From Actinomyces urogenitalis DSM 15434 (lineage in GTDB: Bacteria; Actinomycetota; Actinomycetes; Actinomycetales; Actinomycetaceae): a DNA stretch of 64,000 nucleotides. The stretch lies in contig NZ_DS999574.1 in assembly GCF_000159035.1 (NCBI RefSeq), positions 1,056,677 through 1,120,676 of the forward strand, read 5' to 3'. Positions 43,034 through 51,436 of this stretch are shown here, piece by piece. Each line of letters starts with the position of its first letter. Position 1 is the first letter of the stretch. The notes beneath the pieces were generated by a model. The model was not told where the DNA came from and searched no databases. It was given only the letters and a program-made list of their open reading frames with translations. The position numbers were made by a program, and so were the translations under genes.

Positions 43034-43905
43034 GCCCCAGTCTGGAACTCCTGTGGCTGCCGGGCCTGCAGTGCCTTGTCATGGGAGGGCTGGCGGGAGG
43101 CGTGGGAGCCCTGGCCGTGGTGGCACGGAGGGTCTTCACCACGGAAGCCCTCACGCACGCGACCTTTCCTGGTGGCGTCACCGGCGTCGTCGTGGCGGCC
43201 TGGCTGGGGGAGCAGGTCGGTGGCGGTCGGGTTGGCGAGCAGGCCCTCAGCCTCGCCCTCATCCTCGGGGCGGTGGCGGCCTGCGCGCCGATTGTCGCCA
43301 TGACGCGTTGGCTCGTCTCCGCCTGCGGCCTGTCCTCGCAGGCTGCCGGCGGTGTCGTGCTGTCCGTGGGCTTCGCGGCAGGGCACTTCCTGAGTACGTG
43401 GTTCGCCCCGCTGCCCCTCAAGGTCGACGCCTTTCTGACCGGGTCGGTGCTCAACGTCAGCCGCAGCGACTTGGTGATCACCACGGCGGTCCTCGCGGTG
43501 GCCCTCGCCCTCTACACGCTGACCGGTCACCGGATGGTCAGTGCCGCCTTTGATCCCCTTGGCTACCGTGCGGGCGGGATGAGTCCTGGCGCGGCCGAGG
43601 CCTGCATCATGGTCCTGGTGTGCCTGACCATTGGGGCGCTCGTGCCTGCCGTCGGCACGATCCTGCCCATTGCCTTGGTGGCGGCGCCGGCTGCGGCGCT
43701 GTGGCGGTGGGTGAGGTCCCTCGACGCCCTCGTCTACGGCTCGGCCCTGCTCGGTGGCCTGACGAGCCTGGCCGGGCTGGCGCTGGCAGCCTGGTGGGGG
43801 CTGAGCGCAGGAGGCGTCATCGCCGTGCTGTGCGCACTCGTCTACGCCGCCTCAGCGCTGCTTGGCCGGGTGCGATGGGGCAGGGCCAGGCCGACTGCCG
43901 GATGA
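43030..43905 (+). CDS. Metal ABC transporter permease 2 (ABC-3 family)
   Basis: The 291-residue second permease has the ABC-3 pattern: 'VVARRVFTTEALTHATFPGG', 'QAAGGVVLSVGFAAGHFLST', 'FDPLGYRAGGMSPGAAEA' and 'ALVPAVGTILPIALVAAPAAA'. ATG 43030 overlaps the preceding stop (ATGA). Its last 89 bp overlap, tail to tail, the 3' end of the LacI-type gene on the other strand. An alternative upstream frame is antisense-like and not needed. Confidence 0.9.
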   Translation: MSPSLELLWLPGLQCLVMGGLAGGVGALAVVARRVFTTEALTHATFPGGVTGVVVAAWLGEQVGGGRVGEQALSLALILGAVAACAPIVAMTRWLVSACGLSSQAAGGVVLSVGFAAGHFLSTWFAPLPLKVDAFLTGSVLNVSRSDLVITTAVLAVALALYTLTGHRMVSAAFDPLGYRAGGMSPGAAEACIMVLVCLTIGALVPAVGTILPIALVAAPAAALWRWVRSLDALVYGSALLGGLTSLAGLALAAWWGLSAGGVIAVLCALVYAASALLGRVRWGRARPTAG

Positions 43906-44908
43906 CGACCCTGACTCCGGGAGTCGGTGCCGGTGGTGAGTCCGCCTCCTCCGGGTCCGCTGCTGTCTGGTCCAGGGCGGCCATGACGGTGCCGACCACG
44001 TGCCGCGTCCACGCACCATTCGCATCGAGGGCGACTGTGGTCAGGGCAGGGGTGAGGAACCGGCCGAGGGCGAGGTTGTCGACGCCGATGACGGCGACGT
44101 CCTGCGGAACTCGCTGGCCGGTCTGCTCCAGGGCCTGGAGGCAAGCCGCCGCGACGTCGTCGTTGAAGGCGGCGACGGCGTCGAAGTGCGTATCGTGTCC
44201 GTCCGCCAGCTCATCGAGCTGCTGGCTGAGATCCTCCACCGCCTGGGGTGAGTGCGGGTCGCACTGGAGGGCGGCGACGAGTATGGCCTCATCGCTGGCG
44301 CTGATCGCAGCGAGAAAGGCGGCACGGCGCTCCAGCAGCACCGCGTTGGTGGCGGGGACGGCGGCCGATGAGACATAGAGGAACCGACGGCGTCCACGTG
44401 AGAGCAGATAGCCGGCCTGCGTGGCACCGAGGGCGCGCTGGAGGTCGTCAAAGAGGGCGTCATAGGTGGTGCCGGGCGAGACCAGCGGGATGCCGAGTCG
44501 GGAGACCAGGCTGGCGTCATCGGGGGAGAGCGGGACGAGGGAGAGGATGACGCGCGGGCGCAGCTCCTCCAGGAGCGCGCGTAGCGGGGTTGTGGCGCCG
44601 GCTGTGCGCGAGAAGATCGTGGTCAGACCGCGTTCCTGGAAGCCCTGGGCGAAGGCCTCCCACATGTAGTCGCTCAGATCGGCTGCGCCTCCACCGGCGG
44701 TGAGGACCAGGACGAGGTCGCTGCCGCCCTTGCGCAGTGCCCGTCCCGCGGCGGAAGGGACGTAGCCGAGGGAGGCTGCGGCCGCCAGGACCCTGCGTCG
44801 GGTCTCCTCGGGGATGGAGTCGGCGCGGCCGTTGAGCACGAGGCTCACGGTGGTGCGCGAGACCCCGGCCCGATTGGCCACGTTCTGGGCGGTCACTCGT
44901 CTGGTCAC
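43817..44908 (-). CDS. LacI-family transcriptional regulator
   Basis: The 363-residue repressor starts with the LacI helix-turn-helix 'VTAQNVANRAGVSRTTVSLVL' (about residues 5-25) and hinge 'LGYVPSAAGRALRKG'. A periplasmic-binding-like effector domain follows. The start GTG 44908 follows AGGGAG; an upstream ATG would add residues encoded by a 9-bp repeat and is rejected. The C-terminal 25 residues, Arg-rich, lie antisense to the metal permease gene. It diverges from the metallo-beta-lactamase-fold gene with an inverted repeat between, which may be its operator. The effector is unknown, probably a sugar or nucleoside by family. Confidence 0.9.
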   Translation of the reverse strand: MTRRVTAQNVANRAGVSRTTVSLVLNGRADSIPEETRRRVLAAAASLGYVPSAAGRALRKGGSDLVLVLTAGGGAADLSDYMWEAFAQGFQERGLTTIFSRTAGATTPLRALLEELRPRVILSLVPLSPDDASLVSRLGIPLVSPGTTYDALFDDLQRALGATQAGYLLSRGRRRFLYVSSAAVPATNAVLLERRAAFLAAISASDEAILVAALQCDPHSPQAVEDLSQQLDELADGHDTHFDAVAAFNDDVAAACLQALEQTGQRVPQDVAVIGVDNLALGRFLTPALTTVALDANGAWTRHVVGTVMAALDQTAADPEEADSPPAPTPGVRVVIRQSAWPCPIAPGQAALRRRRRVRTARR

Positions 44909-44935
44909 GCTGCTCCCTGGGGCTTTGAATCCTGC

Positions 44936-44962
44936 TGCTCGGGTTGCTCGGGTTGCTCGGGC
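44936..44962. repeat. Three tandem copies of a 9-bp unit upstream of the LacI-type gene
   Basis: The unit TGCTCGGGT occurs three times head to tail, the last with one mismatch. It begins 28 bp before the chosen GTG start, within the likely 5' leader, and is open in the regulator frame. Confidence 0.85.
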
Positions 44963-45002
44963 CATTATGCGGCAGCCGAGGTGGGGATCGGCCGCGTAGA
45001 TA

Positions 45003-45023
45003 ATACGTGCTACTGTCACGTAT
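45003..45023. promoter_or_regulatory. Candidate operator between LacI-type and hydrolase genes
   Basis: ATACGTG and CACGTAT form perfect 7-bp arms around a 7-nt spacer, in an AT-rich part of the divergent intergenic region. It is a natural candidate for autoregulation by the adjacent LacI-type protein, though the 7-nt spacing is wider than a classic LacI palindrome. Confidence 0.55.
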
Positions 45024-45152
45024 CAGTCACTCGTGTTACCTCAAAAGGGCATATCCCTCACCCGCGGGCGGCGATGCTGCGGGACACAGGGACGAGGCTG
45101 TTGCAGCAAAGGCGGCTTCAGACCTGGTTGAGGGTGAGGACAGGGGAGCAGC

Positions 45153-45989
45153 ATGCTGAGCTATTACACCGCTGAGCCGGTGACCGAGCGGGTCACGGCG
45201 ATCCGGTCGCTGACGGGAGAGATTCTCTACCTGGTCCGGGGCAGGGACAGGGCCATCCTGATTGACACCGGGGTCGGGGTGCGCGGGCTGCGTGCGCTCG
45301 TGGAGTCACTGACTGACAAGCCCCTGACCGTCCTGCTCACGCACGGGCACGTCGATCATGCTATGGGAGCCGGAGAGTTTGACGAGGTCCACCTCAACAT
45401 TCTGGACCTGCCCGTCTATCGCGAGATGGCGGGTCTGGAGGTGCGCCGCGAGTACATCGCCATGGGGCTGGGTGAGAGGGTGCAGATGCTGGAGGACGGA
45501 GACTTCGTCCCGCCCTTCCCGGTCAACGTCCGGGCGATGAATGACGGTGAGATCTTCGACGCCGGTGACCTCCAGGTTCAGGCGCTCCACTTTCCCGGGC
45601 ACACACCAGGCATGACCGCCTTCCTCATCGTCGACGAGCGCGTCCTGGTCCTCGGCGACGGCTGCAACCAGCGCACCTTCCTGTTTGACCACAACTCAGT
45701 CAGCGTCGAGGAGTACCGGGACAACGTCGTCACGCTCGATGAGCGGACGCGCGGGCGCTACGACCGCGTCTTGATCACCCACGGCGTCATTGACGTCCCA
45801 GTGACCATTCTGGGCGAGGCGAGCAGGCTGTGTGACGAGGTCCTGGCCGGGCACAGCGACGAGGTTCCTTTCGAGTTCCTCGGCCACCACGCCCTGGTGG
45901 CTCGGGCCTTCGACGAGCAGACCGGGGCGCGCCGCGACGGAGGCTTCTTCAATCTCGTCTACGACCCGGCGCGCCTGCACCGCGCCTGA
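45153..45989 (+). CDS. Metallo-beta-lactamase-fold hydrolase
   Basis: The 278-residue soluble protein has the dimetal motif 'LLTHGHVDHAMGAGEF' (H-x-H-x-D-H), a central 'LHFPGHTPGMTAFL' with the third metal His and 'LVLGDGCNQ' with the bridging Asp. A final His lies near 'FLGHHALVARA'. Family members include glyoxalase II, lactonases and esterases; nothing here fixes the substrate. ATG 45153 follows GGGGAG. It is divergent from a LacI-type gene, so the substrate is perhaps a carbohydrate-linked metabolite (inference). A strong terminator follows. Confidence 0.85.
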   Translation: MLSYYTAEPVTERVTAIRSLTGEILYLVRGRDRAILIDTGVGVRGLRALVESLTDKPLTVLLTHGHVDHAMGAGEFDEVHLNILDLPVYREMAGLEVRREYIAMGLGERVQMLEDGDFVPPFPVNVRAMNDGEIFDAGDLQVQALHFPGHTPGMTAFLIVDERVLVLGDGCNQRTFLFDHNSVSVEEYRDNVVTLDERTRGRYDRVLITHGVIDVPVTILGEASRLCDEVLAGHSDEVPFEFLGHHALVARAFDEQTGARRDGGFFNLVYDPARLHRA

Positions 45990-46001
45990 GGCGCGAAGCG
46001 A

Positions 46002-46041
46002 CGACGGCGCCGCTCACCGATGGTGGTGAGCGGCGCCGTCG
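46002..46041. terminator. Bidirectional terminator between hydrolase and phosphohexomutase genes
   Basis: Perfect 17-bp arms (46002-46018 with 46025-46041) with a 6-nt loop lie between convergent genes. Confidence 0.85.
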
Positions 46042-46060
46042 GACATCCACCCGGGACGGG

Positions 46061-47800
46061 TCAGATTCCGAGGACCCCACGCAGGTCTGCCTTGATGGCC
46101 TCCAGGCGATCGGCGGCGGTGCGCCGGGCGACCTCCACCGGCTCATCGACATCCACCGGAATGACGACCTCGCAGTAGCACTTGAGCTTGGGCTCGGTGC
46201 CCGAGGGGCGCACCACCACCCGGTCGTCCGCCGCGGTCTTGAAGATGAGGCCGTTGGTGGGGGGCAGCTGGCCCCCGTTGCCGTCCGAGGCGCCGTCGAG
46301 CAGGTCGAAGACGTCCACCACCGGGGACCCAGCTAGCTTGGCCGGTGCCCCACCCGCCCGCAGCCGCTCCATCGCGTCGGTAATGAAGGACAGGTCCTCC
46401 ACACGCACGCTCAGCGGGCTCGTGGCGTACAGACCGTGCTCGCGGGCCAGGCGGTCGAGCAGGTCCGTGATGGTGCGTCCCTGCTGCTTGAGCACCGAGG
46501 CCAGCACAGCCAGACGGACCGAGGCCGAGATCCCGTCCTTGTCACGCACGTGCTCGGGGTCCACGCAGTAACCGAGGGCCTCCTCGTAGCCAAAAACGAG
46601 CCCGGGCACGCGGCTGATCCACTTAAAGCCGGTCAAGGCGTTGCGGTGCCCGAGCCCGTGGGCCTGGGCGATCCTGCGCAGCAGGCGCGAGGAGACGATC
46701 GAGTTCGCCAGGATCCCGGTGCCGGCGAAGGCGGCCAGCTCAGCGGCCTGCTCGCCCAGGACGGAACCGACCTCGTCACCAGTGAGCTGGCGCCAGCCGC
46801 CGGGCGCGTGCTCGTCCGGGATCGCGGCCGAGCAACGGTCCGCGTCAGGGTCATTGGCCAGGACCAGGTCCGCACCCACCTCACGGGCCAGGGCAAGGGA
46901 CAGGTCCAGCGCGCCAGGCTCCTCCGGGTTGGGGAAGGTGACGGTGGGGAAGTCGGGGTCTGGCTCGAACTGCTCGGGCACCACGACGATGTCGTCAAAG
47001 CCCGCCTGCTCCAGCGCCTCGCGGCAGATCTGTCCACCCACCCCGTGCATCGCGGTCAGCACGATCTTCAACGGCGCGGCGGCACCCATCCTGGCGGCAC
47101 GGGACGCCGTCTGGGTGTACTCGGCCAGCGTCTCCTCACCGATCGTGTCCCAGCCCGAGTCCGGCATCGCTACCTCGGATAGCGGGCCGACGGCGGCGAT
47201 CTTGGCCGCGATCTCAGCGTCGTAGGGCGGGACGATCTGAGCTCCCTGGCCGGCGTCCGTCACGGCGCGTCCGCCCAGGTAGACCTTGTAACCGTTGTCC
47301 TGCGGTGGGTTGTGGGAAGCCGTCACCATGACGCCGGCGTCGTAGCCCAGGTCGCGCAGCGCGAAGGCGAGAGCCGGGGTGGGGCAGGAGCGGTCGAAGA
47401 GGATGGCGCGCCCGCCGGCGCCGGTGACCACGCTGGCGGTATCGCGGGCAAAGACGTCCGACAAGTGGCGGGCGTCGTAGCCGATGACGACGGTGAACCC
47501 CTCGCCCAGCTGTTCACGCAGGTAGGCAGCCAGGCCAGCAGCAGCCCGGATGACCACGACCCGGTTCATCCGGGCAGGCCCGCCGCCCAGCTTCCCGCGC
47601 AGTCCGGCGGTGCCGAACTGGAGGGTGCCGGAGAAGGCGTCAGCGAGCTCCGCCGTCGCCTCGGCGTCCCCGGCCTCATGGCGGGTGAGCAAGGAGCGCA
47701 GCTCCTCTCGCGTGGTCTCGTCCGGGTCCTCGTTGATCCAGGCGGTGACGGCATCGGTGTCGAGAAGCGGGAGGGAGGAGCCCGCGGGAGACTGACTCAT
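46061..47800 (-). CDS. Phosphoglucomutase / phosphomannomutase
   Basis: The alpha-D-phosphohexomutase interconverts hexose-1- and hexose-6-phosphates. The 579-residue protein has 'GTAGLRGKLGGGPARMN', the phosphoserine loop 'MVTASHNPPQDNGYKVYLGG', the Mg-binding 'ANDPDADRCSAA', the sugar-binding 'FGYEEALGYCVDP' and the phosphate-binding 'VVRPSGTEPKLKCY'. Its length (about 580 residues) matches the PGM2-like group, which can use glucose, mannose or pentose phosphates. I chose ATG 47800; it lies 8 nt after TAGCGT and has no ribosome site, and an ATG 75 nt upstream is also in frame. It could feed glucose-1-phosphate or mannose-1-phosphate to nucleotide-sugar synthesis. Confidence 0.92.
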   Translation of the reverse strand: MSQSPAGSSLPLLDTDAVTAWINEDPDETTREELRSLLTRHEAGDAEATAELADAFSGTLQFGTAGLRGKLGGGPARMNRVVVIRAAAGLAAYLREQLGEGFTVVIGYDARHLSDVFARDTASVVTGAGGRAILFDRSCPTPALAFALRDLGYDAGVMVTASHNPPQDNGYKVYLGGRAVTDAGQGAQIVPPYDAEIAAKIAAVGPLSEVAMPDSGWDTIGEETLAEYTQTASRAARMGAAAPLKIVLTAMHGVGGQICREALEQAGFDDIVVVPEQFEPDPDFPTVTFPNPEEPGALDLSLALAREVGADLVLANDPDADRCSAAIPDEHAPGGWRQLTGDEVGSVLGEQAAELAAFAGTGILANSIVSSRLLRRIAQAHGLGHRNALTGFKWISRVPGLVFGYEEALGYCVDPEHVRDKDGISASVRLAVLASVLKQQGRTITDLLDRLAREHGLYATSPLSVRVEDLSFITDAMERLRAGGAPAKLAGSPVVDVFDLLDGASDGNGGQLPPTNGLIFKTAADDRVVVRPSGTEPKLKCYCEVVIPVDVDEPVEVARRTAADRLEAIKADLRGVLGI

Positions 47801-47808
47801 GACAGGTG

Positions 47809-47814
47809 ACGCTA
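47809..47814 (-). promoter_or_regulatory. Possible -10 box of the phosphohexomutase gene
   Basis: TAGCGT on the minus strand ends 8 nt before the chosen ATG, near the spacing of a leaderless promoter. Confidence 0.35.
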
Positions 47815-47972
47815 CCGTTCTGACGGTCTTTTCCGTGTGCTTCGTGATGGCTGTCATGCGTGGCGCCAGACACAACAGATCTCGCTCCCGGCGGGGGCCT
47901 GCCCGAGCGTCCTGTCAGGGCGGTGGTGGAAGGTCAGTCCTCCGAACTGGCTCCTGGGACTAAAGGCTCGGG

Positions 47973-47978
47973 CATCAT
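47973..47978 (+). promoter_or_regulatory. Possible -10 box of a leaderless flavoprotein gene
   Basis: CATCAT ends exactly 6 nt before GTG 47985. The intervening GGAGGG abuts the start codon and cannot act as a normally spaced ribosome site. Confidence 0.4.
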
Positions 47979-47984
47979 GGAGGG

Positions 47985-49481
47985 GTGAGCAACGCTGCTA
48001 CCTCTGCCCGTCCCGACGACGTCTCACCGGTCCGACGCGGTCAGCGCGTCGTCATCATCGGAGGCGGGCCAGCGGGCTACGAGGCCGCCTTGGTGGCCGC
48101 CCAGCTCGGGGCCCAGGTGTGGTTGGTCGAGGATCGGGGCCTGGGTGGCTCGGCCGTCCTGACCGACGTCGTCCCTTCCAAGACCCTTGTTGCCGCCGCG
48201 GAGTCCCTGGCAGGATCCCTCGCCGACGGGCAGGAGCCGCGCCAGGAGCACGCACCTGAGATGGCGGCGCTCAACGCCCGCGTTCGGCGCCTGGCCAGTG
48301 AGCAGTCCCATGACCTGACGGTGCGCATGGCCCAGAAGGGTATTGAGGTCATCCACGGCCGCGCCCGCCTGGGGAGCCTGGACGCCATCGGCACGCGGAC
48401 CGTGCACGTGCGCCCTGCGCCCGGACCGTGGCTGGGAGCCGGGGAGCAGTGCACCGGTGCGCCGGTCGGTTGCGACGTGCCGCAGGACCTCGCCGCTGAC
48501 ATCATCCTGGTCGCCACCGGTGCCCGACCCCGACGCCTGTCCAGCGCCGAACCGGACGGACGCAGGATCCTCACCTGGACCCAGCTCTACGACCTCGATG
48601 GGCTGCCCGAGCACCTCATCGTCGTCGGCTCAGGCGTGACTGGGGCCGAGTTCGCCGGGGCCTACCTGGCGCTAGGCAGCCGCGTCACGCTGGTCTCCAG
48701 CCGCGAGCGCGTCCTGCCTACCGTGGATGCCGACGCCGCCGAGCTGGTGGAGGGGCGCTTCCGCGCTCGCGGCATGCGCGTGCTGTCCGGCGCACGCGCG
48801 GTTGCCGCGCGCGTCATCGCGGACGACGGTGCGCCAGCCGATGAGTCCGTGGAGGTCGAGCTGGCTGATGGTCGTGTCGTGGTCGGCTCGCACTGCCTCA
48901 TGGCTGTGGGCGCTGTTCCGGCCACGGCGGAGCTCGGCCTGGCCGAGGCGGGAGTTGAGCTCACCGACTCCGGTCATATCAAGGTCGATCGGGTCTCGCG
49001 GACCACTGCCTACCGGGTCTACGCCGCCGGGGACTGCACCGGCGTCCTGCCGCTGGCCTCCGTCGCAGCCATGCAGGGCAGGATCGCCATGCGTCACGCT
49101 CTGGGCGACGCCGTGTCCCCGCTGGAGGTTGGCACCGTAGCGCAGGCCGTCTTCACGATGCCGGAGATCGCCTCGATCGGCATCGGGGAGGCAGAGGTCA
49201 AGGCCTACGACGCCGTGTCCACCACCGTCCCCCTGGCACGCAACCCCCGGGCCAAGATGGCCGGAGTCAGCGAGGGCTTTGTCAAGCTCTTCTCCCAGCG
49301 TCGCAGCGGGGAGGTGCTGGGTGGGGTCATCGTGGGCCGGGCTGCCAGCGAGCAGGTCCTCGCAGTGACCCTTGCCGTGACCCACCGCCTGACCGTGGAG
49401 CAGGTGATGAACGCCTTCAGCGTCTACCCCTCGCTGTCAGGCACGATCACTGAGGCCGCCCGCCAGCTGCACGTGCGCTGA
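47985..49481 (+). CDS. Dihydrolipoamide-dehydrogenase-like flavoprotein (NAD(P)H dehydrogenase)
   Basis: This class I pyridine-nucleotide oxidoreductase has an FAD-binding N-terminus 'VVIIGGGPAGYEAALVAAQL', an NAD(P) domain 'LIVVGSGVTGAEFAGAYLAL', 'VYAAGDCTGVLPLASVA' and a dimerisation domain, 498 residues in all. Where lipoamide dehydrogenases have C-x4-C, this one reads 'GGSAVLTDVVPSKTL', without either Cys, so it cannot do disulfide chemistry. That matches the LpdA (Rv3303c) type of NAD(P)H:quinone reductase (recalled family knowledge). The final His-Glu dyad region is also atypical ('VYPSLSGTITEAAR'). GTG 47985 lies 6 nt after CATCAT. Its 3' end overlaps the convergent acetyltransferase gene by 35 bp. 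Confidence 0.85.
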   Translation: MSNAATSARPDDVSPVRRGQRVVIIGGGPAGYEAALVAAQLGAQVWLVEDRGLGGSAVLTDVVPSKTLVAAAESLAGSLADGQEPRQEHAPEMAALNARVRRLASEQSHDLTVRMAQKGIEVIHGRARLGSLDAIGTRTVHVRPAPGPWLGAGEQCTGAPVGCDVPQDLAADIILVATGARPRRLSSAEPDGRRILTWTQLYDLDGLPEHLIVVGSGVTGAEFAGAYLALGSRVTLVSSRERVLPTVDADAAELVEGRFRARGMRVLSGARAVAARVIADDGAPADESVEVELADGRVVVGSHCLMAVGAVPATAELGLAEAGVELTDSGHIKVDRVSRTTAYRVYAAGDCTGVLPLASVAAMQGRIAMRHALGDAVSPLEVGTVAQAVFTMPEIASIGIGEAEVKAYDAVSTTVPLARNPRAKMAGVSEGFVKLFSQRRSGEVLGGVIVGRAASEQVLAVTLAVTHRLTVEQVMNAFSVYPSLSGTITEAARQLHVR

Positions 49482-50094
49482 GCGGCGCTTCGGGGTACCC
49501 CGGAGGTGCCAGCGTGTGCCACTGCGGCTCCAGGACGAAGCCCAGCGACCGGTTCATCGTCAGGGACGCGGTGTTGACACCTGCTCCTCCGGTGCCCCAG
49601 CACCGGGCGCCCAGGGCGTAGGTAGCCAGGATTGAGGCGGCCTTGACCGCACGAGCCAGCCCACGACGTCGGTGGGCCGCCGCGACACCCGTGCGGTCGA
49701 CCTCCCAGCGGTCCGGCAGGCGGCCCATCCAGGTGTAAGCGACCATCTCACCCTCGGTGTCGACGGCGACGAACCCCAGGCTGCTGCCATCATCCAGCCG
49801 GGTGCCAAGGTCAGTGGGCACAGGATCGTGGTGGGAGGCTGGGGTGTCAGGAAAGTCCGGCGCTACTTGTTCGTCCAGGGACCGCAGCGCGATCATGTCC
49901 GTGCCGACCAGGCGGCGGAGCTCATAGCCGGCCGCCTGGGCCGCCGCAGCTGCCTCGACCATCGGTCCCAGGTCCGCGTCCCCGGCCAGGACCAGCCTGG
50001 CACCCCAGGAGCGATGCGTCACCGTCCACCCCTGGGCGAGGAGCACAGCGTGCTCGGGGTCGTCCTCACGCAGGATCCGCGAGCTGTCACTCAT
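49447..50094 (-). CDS. GNAT-family N-acetyltransferase
   Basis: The 215-residue protein has the GNAT acetyl-CoA-binding motif A 'GVAAAHRRRGLARAVKAASI' followed by 'NTASLTMNRSLGFVLEPQW', the usual motif B ending. Its N-terminal half resembles the degenerate first GNAT lobe of two-domain members. The acceptor substrate is unknown. ATG 50094 is 34 bp from the divergent dapE start, so the two promoters overlap. The 3' end overlaps the flavoprotein gene by 35 bp, tail to tail. Confidence 0.82.
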   Translation of the reverse strand: MSDSSRILREDDPEHAVLLAQGWTVTHRSWGARLVLAGDADLGPMVEAAAAAQAAGYELRRLVGTDMIALRSLDEQVAPDFPDTPASHHDPVPTDLGTRLDDGSSLGFVAVDTEGEMVAYTWMGRLPDRWEVDRTGVAAAHRRRGLARAVKAASILATYALGARCWGTGGAGVNTASLTMNRSLGFVLEPQWHTLAPPGYPEAPLSARAAGGRPQ

Positions 50095-50116
50095 GGTGTG
50101 CCCCTATCGCTGCGCC

Positions 50117-50122
50117 TATCGT
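50117..50122 (+). promoter_or_regulatory. -10 box of leaderless dapE promoter
   Basis: TATCGT ends 6 nt before ATG 50129 in the 34-bp gap between divergent genes; no ribosome site is present. Confidence 0.55.
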
Positions 50123-50128
50123 TCCCAC

Positions 50129-51322
50129 ATGAGCTCGACCGTCCGTCCTCCCGCCTCCCGCAGCCCGCGCCTGCCTGCCCTGGAGGGCTGCCTGGCAGAG
50201 CTCGCCCTCGGCCTGGTCAACGTGCCCAGCGTCTCGGGCACGGAAGAGACCCTGGCTGACGCGGTCGAGGCCGCGCTCGCCGCCTGCTCCCACCTGGAGG
50301 TGGTGCGCCACGGCAACACCGTCGTCGCCCGTACCCACCTGGGGCGGCCCCACCGCGTCGTCGTCGCCGGCCACCTCGACACCGTCCCGGTCTCCGAGGT
50401 GAGCTCGAACCTGCCCGGTCGCCTGGAGGAACGCGACGGCCAGCAGGTGGTGTGGGGGCGCGGCGCCGTCGACATGAAGGGCGGCGTCGCCGTCATCCTC
50501 CACCTGGCCGCCATGCTGACCGCCCCACGTCACGATGTGACCTGGGTGCTTTACGACCAGGAGGAGGTCGCCGCCGAGCGCTCCGGCCTGGGCAGGGCAA
50601 TGGTGGCGCACCCAGACTGGTTCGAGGCGGACTTCGCGGTCCTGGGCGAGCCGACGGCCGGAGGGATCGAGGGCGGCTGCAACGGCACGCTGCGCCTGGT
50701 CCTGGACGTGCCCGGCCGCGCTGCCCACTCCGCCAGGGCATGGCACGGAGCCAACGCGATCCACGCCGCCGCCGAGCTGGTACGCCGGGTCGAGACCGCG
50801 CCGGTTCGCCAGGTCGAGGTCGAGGGGCTGACCTACCGGGAGTCCTTCAGCGTCGTCCTCATCGAGGGCGGCACGGCCACGAATACCGTCCCGCCCGCCT
50901 GCCGGGTGACGGTCAACTACCGCTTCGCCCCGGACCTGAGCGCCCAGCAGGCGCTGGGTCGGGCGCTGAGGATCCTGGCCGCCCACAGCGCCGACGACGG
51001 TGAGGTCGGGGCAGGTGAGACGTGGCCGGTGATCGACGTGGGCACCGGGGCCGTCGCCGTCACGGTGGACGACCTGTGCGAGGCCGCACGCCCCGGCTTG
51101 ACCTCCCCGCTGGTCGGTGAGCTGGCGGGTCTCGTCCGCGCCCGCGGGGGAGCGGTCGGCCCCAAGCTCGGGTGGACCGACGTCGCCCGCTTCAGCGCCG
51201 CCGGGGTGCCTGCGGTCAACCTGGGGCCGGGGGACCCCATGCTCTGCCACACCGACGACGAGCACTGCCCGGTCTCCCAGCTCGACGACGTCGCCGCGAC
51301 CGTGCGCGACTGGCTCTCCTGA
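50129..51322 (+). CDS. dapE: Succinyl-diaminopimelate desuccinylase (M20 metallopeptidase)
   Basis: DapE releases succinate from N-succinyl-LL-diaminopimelate in the lysine/peptidoglycan pathway. The 397-residue M20 enzyme has 'VVVAGHLDTVPV', 'GRGAVDMKGGVAVIL' (bridging Asp), 'VLYDQEEVAAERSGL' (catalytic Glu pair), 'VLGEPTAGGIEGGCNG' and the last ligand His in 'MLCHTDDEHCP'. The lid/dimerisation domain starts near 'GTLRLVLDVPGRAAHSARAW'. It starts at ATG 50129, six bases after TATCGT. The LOG gene downstream and its mycobacterial-like neighbourhood support DapE rather than another M20 enzyme. Confidence 0.9.
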   Translation: MSSTVRPPASRSPRLPALEGCLAELALGLVNVPSVSGTEETLADAVEAALAACSHLEVVRHGNTVVARTHLGRPHRVVVAGHLDTVPVSEVSSNLPGRLEERDGQQVVWGRGAVDMKGGVAVILHLAAMLTAPRHDVTWVLYDQEEVAAERSGLGRAMVAHPDWFEADFAVLGEPTAGGIEGGCNGTLRLVLDVPGRAAHSARAWHGANAIHAAAELVRRVETAPVRQVEVEGLTYRESFSVVLIEGGTATNTVPPACRVTVNYRFAPDLSAQQALGRALRILAAHSADDGEVGAGETWPVIDVGTGAVAVTVDDLCEAARPGLTSPLVGELAGLVRARGGAVGPKLGWTDVARFSAAGVPAVNLGPGDPMLCHTDDEHCPVSQLDDVAATVRDWLS

Positions 51323-51436
51323 TCCCGACGCTCACAGCCCGCGCCGCCGCGGCTGGCAGCCGGCAGCGTTCACCGAGTGTTCGCCAGCCGCTCAGGTGTG
51401 GCGGCCCGCCAGAGCACCAGCGGGTGAGGCAGGATC

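Noticed and set aside
20647..46041. Recurrent ACGACGGCGCC words in terminators and genes
   Set aside because: The word follows from common codons (Gly-Ala-Val and Asp-Asp-Gly) in a GC-rich genome and from GC-rich stems; no fixed spacing or orientation bias was apparent.
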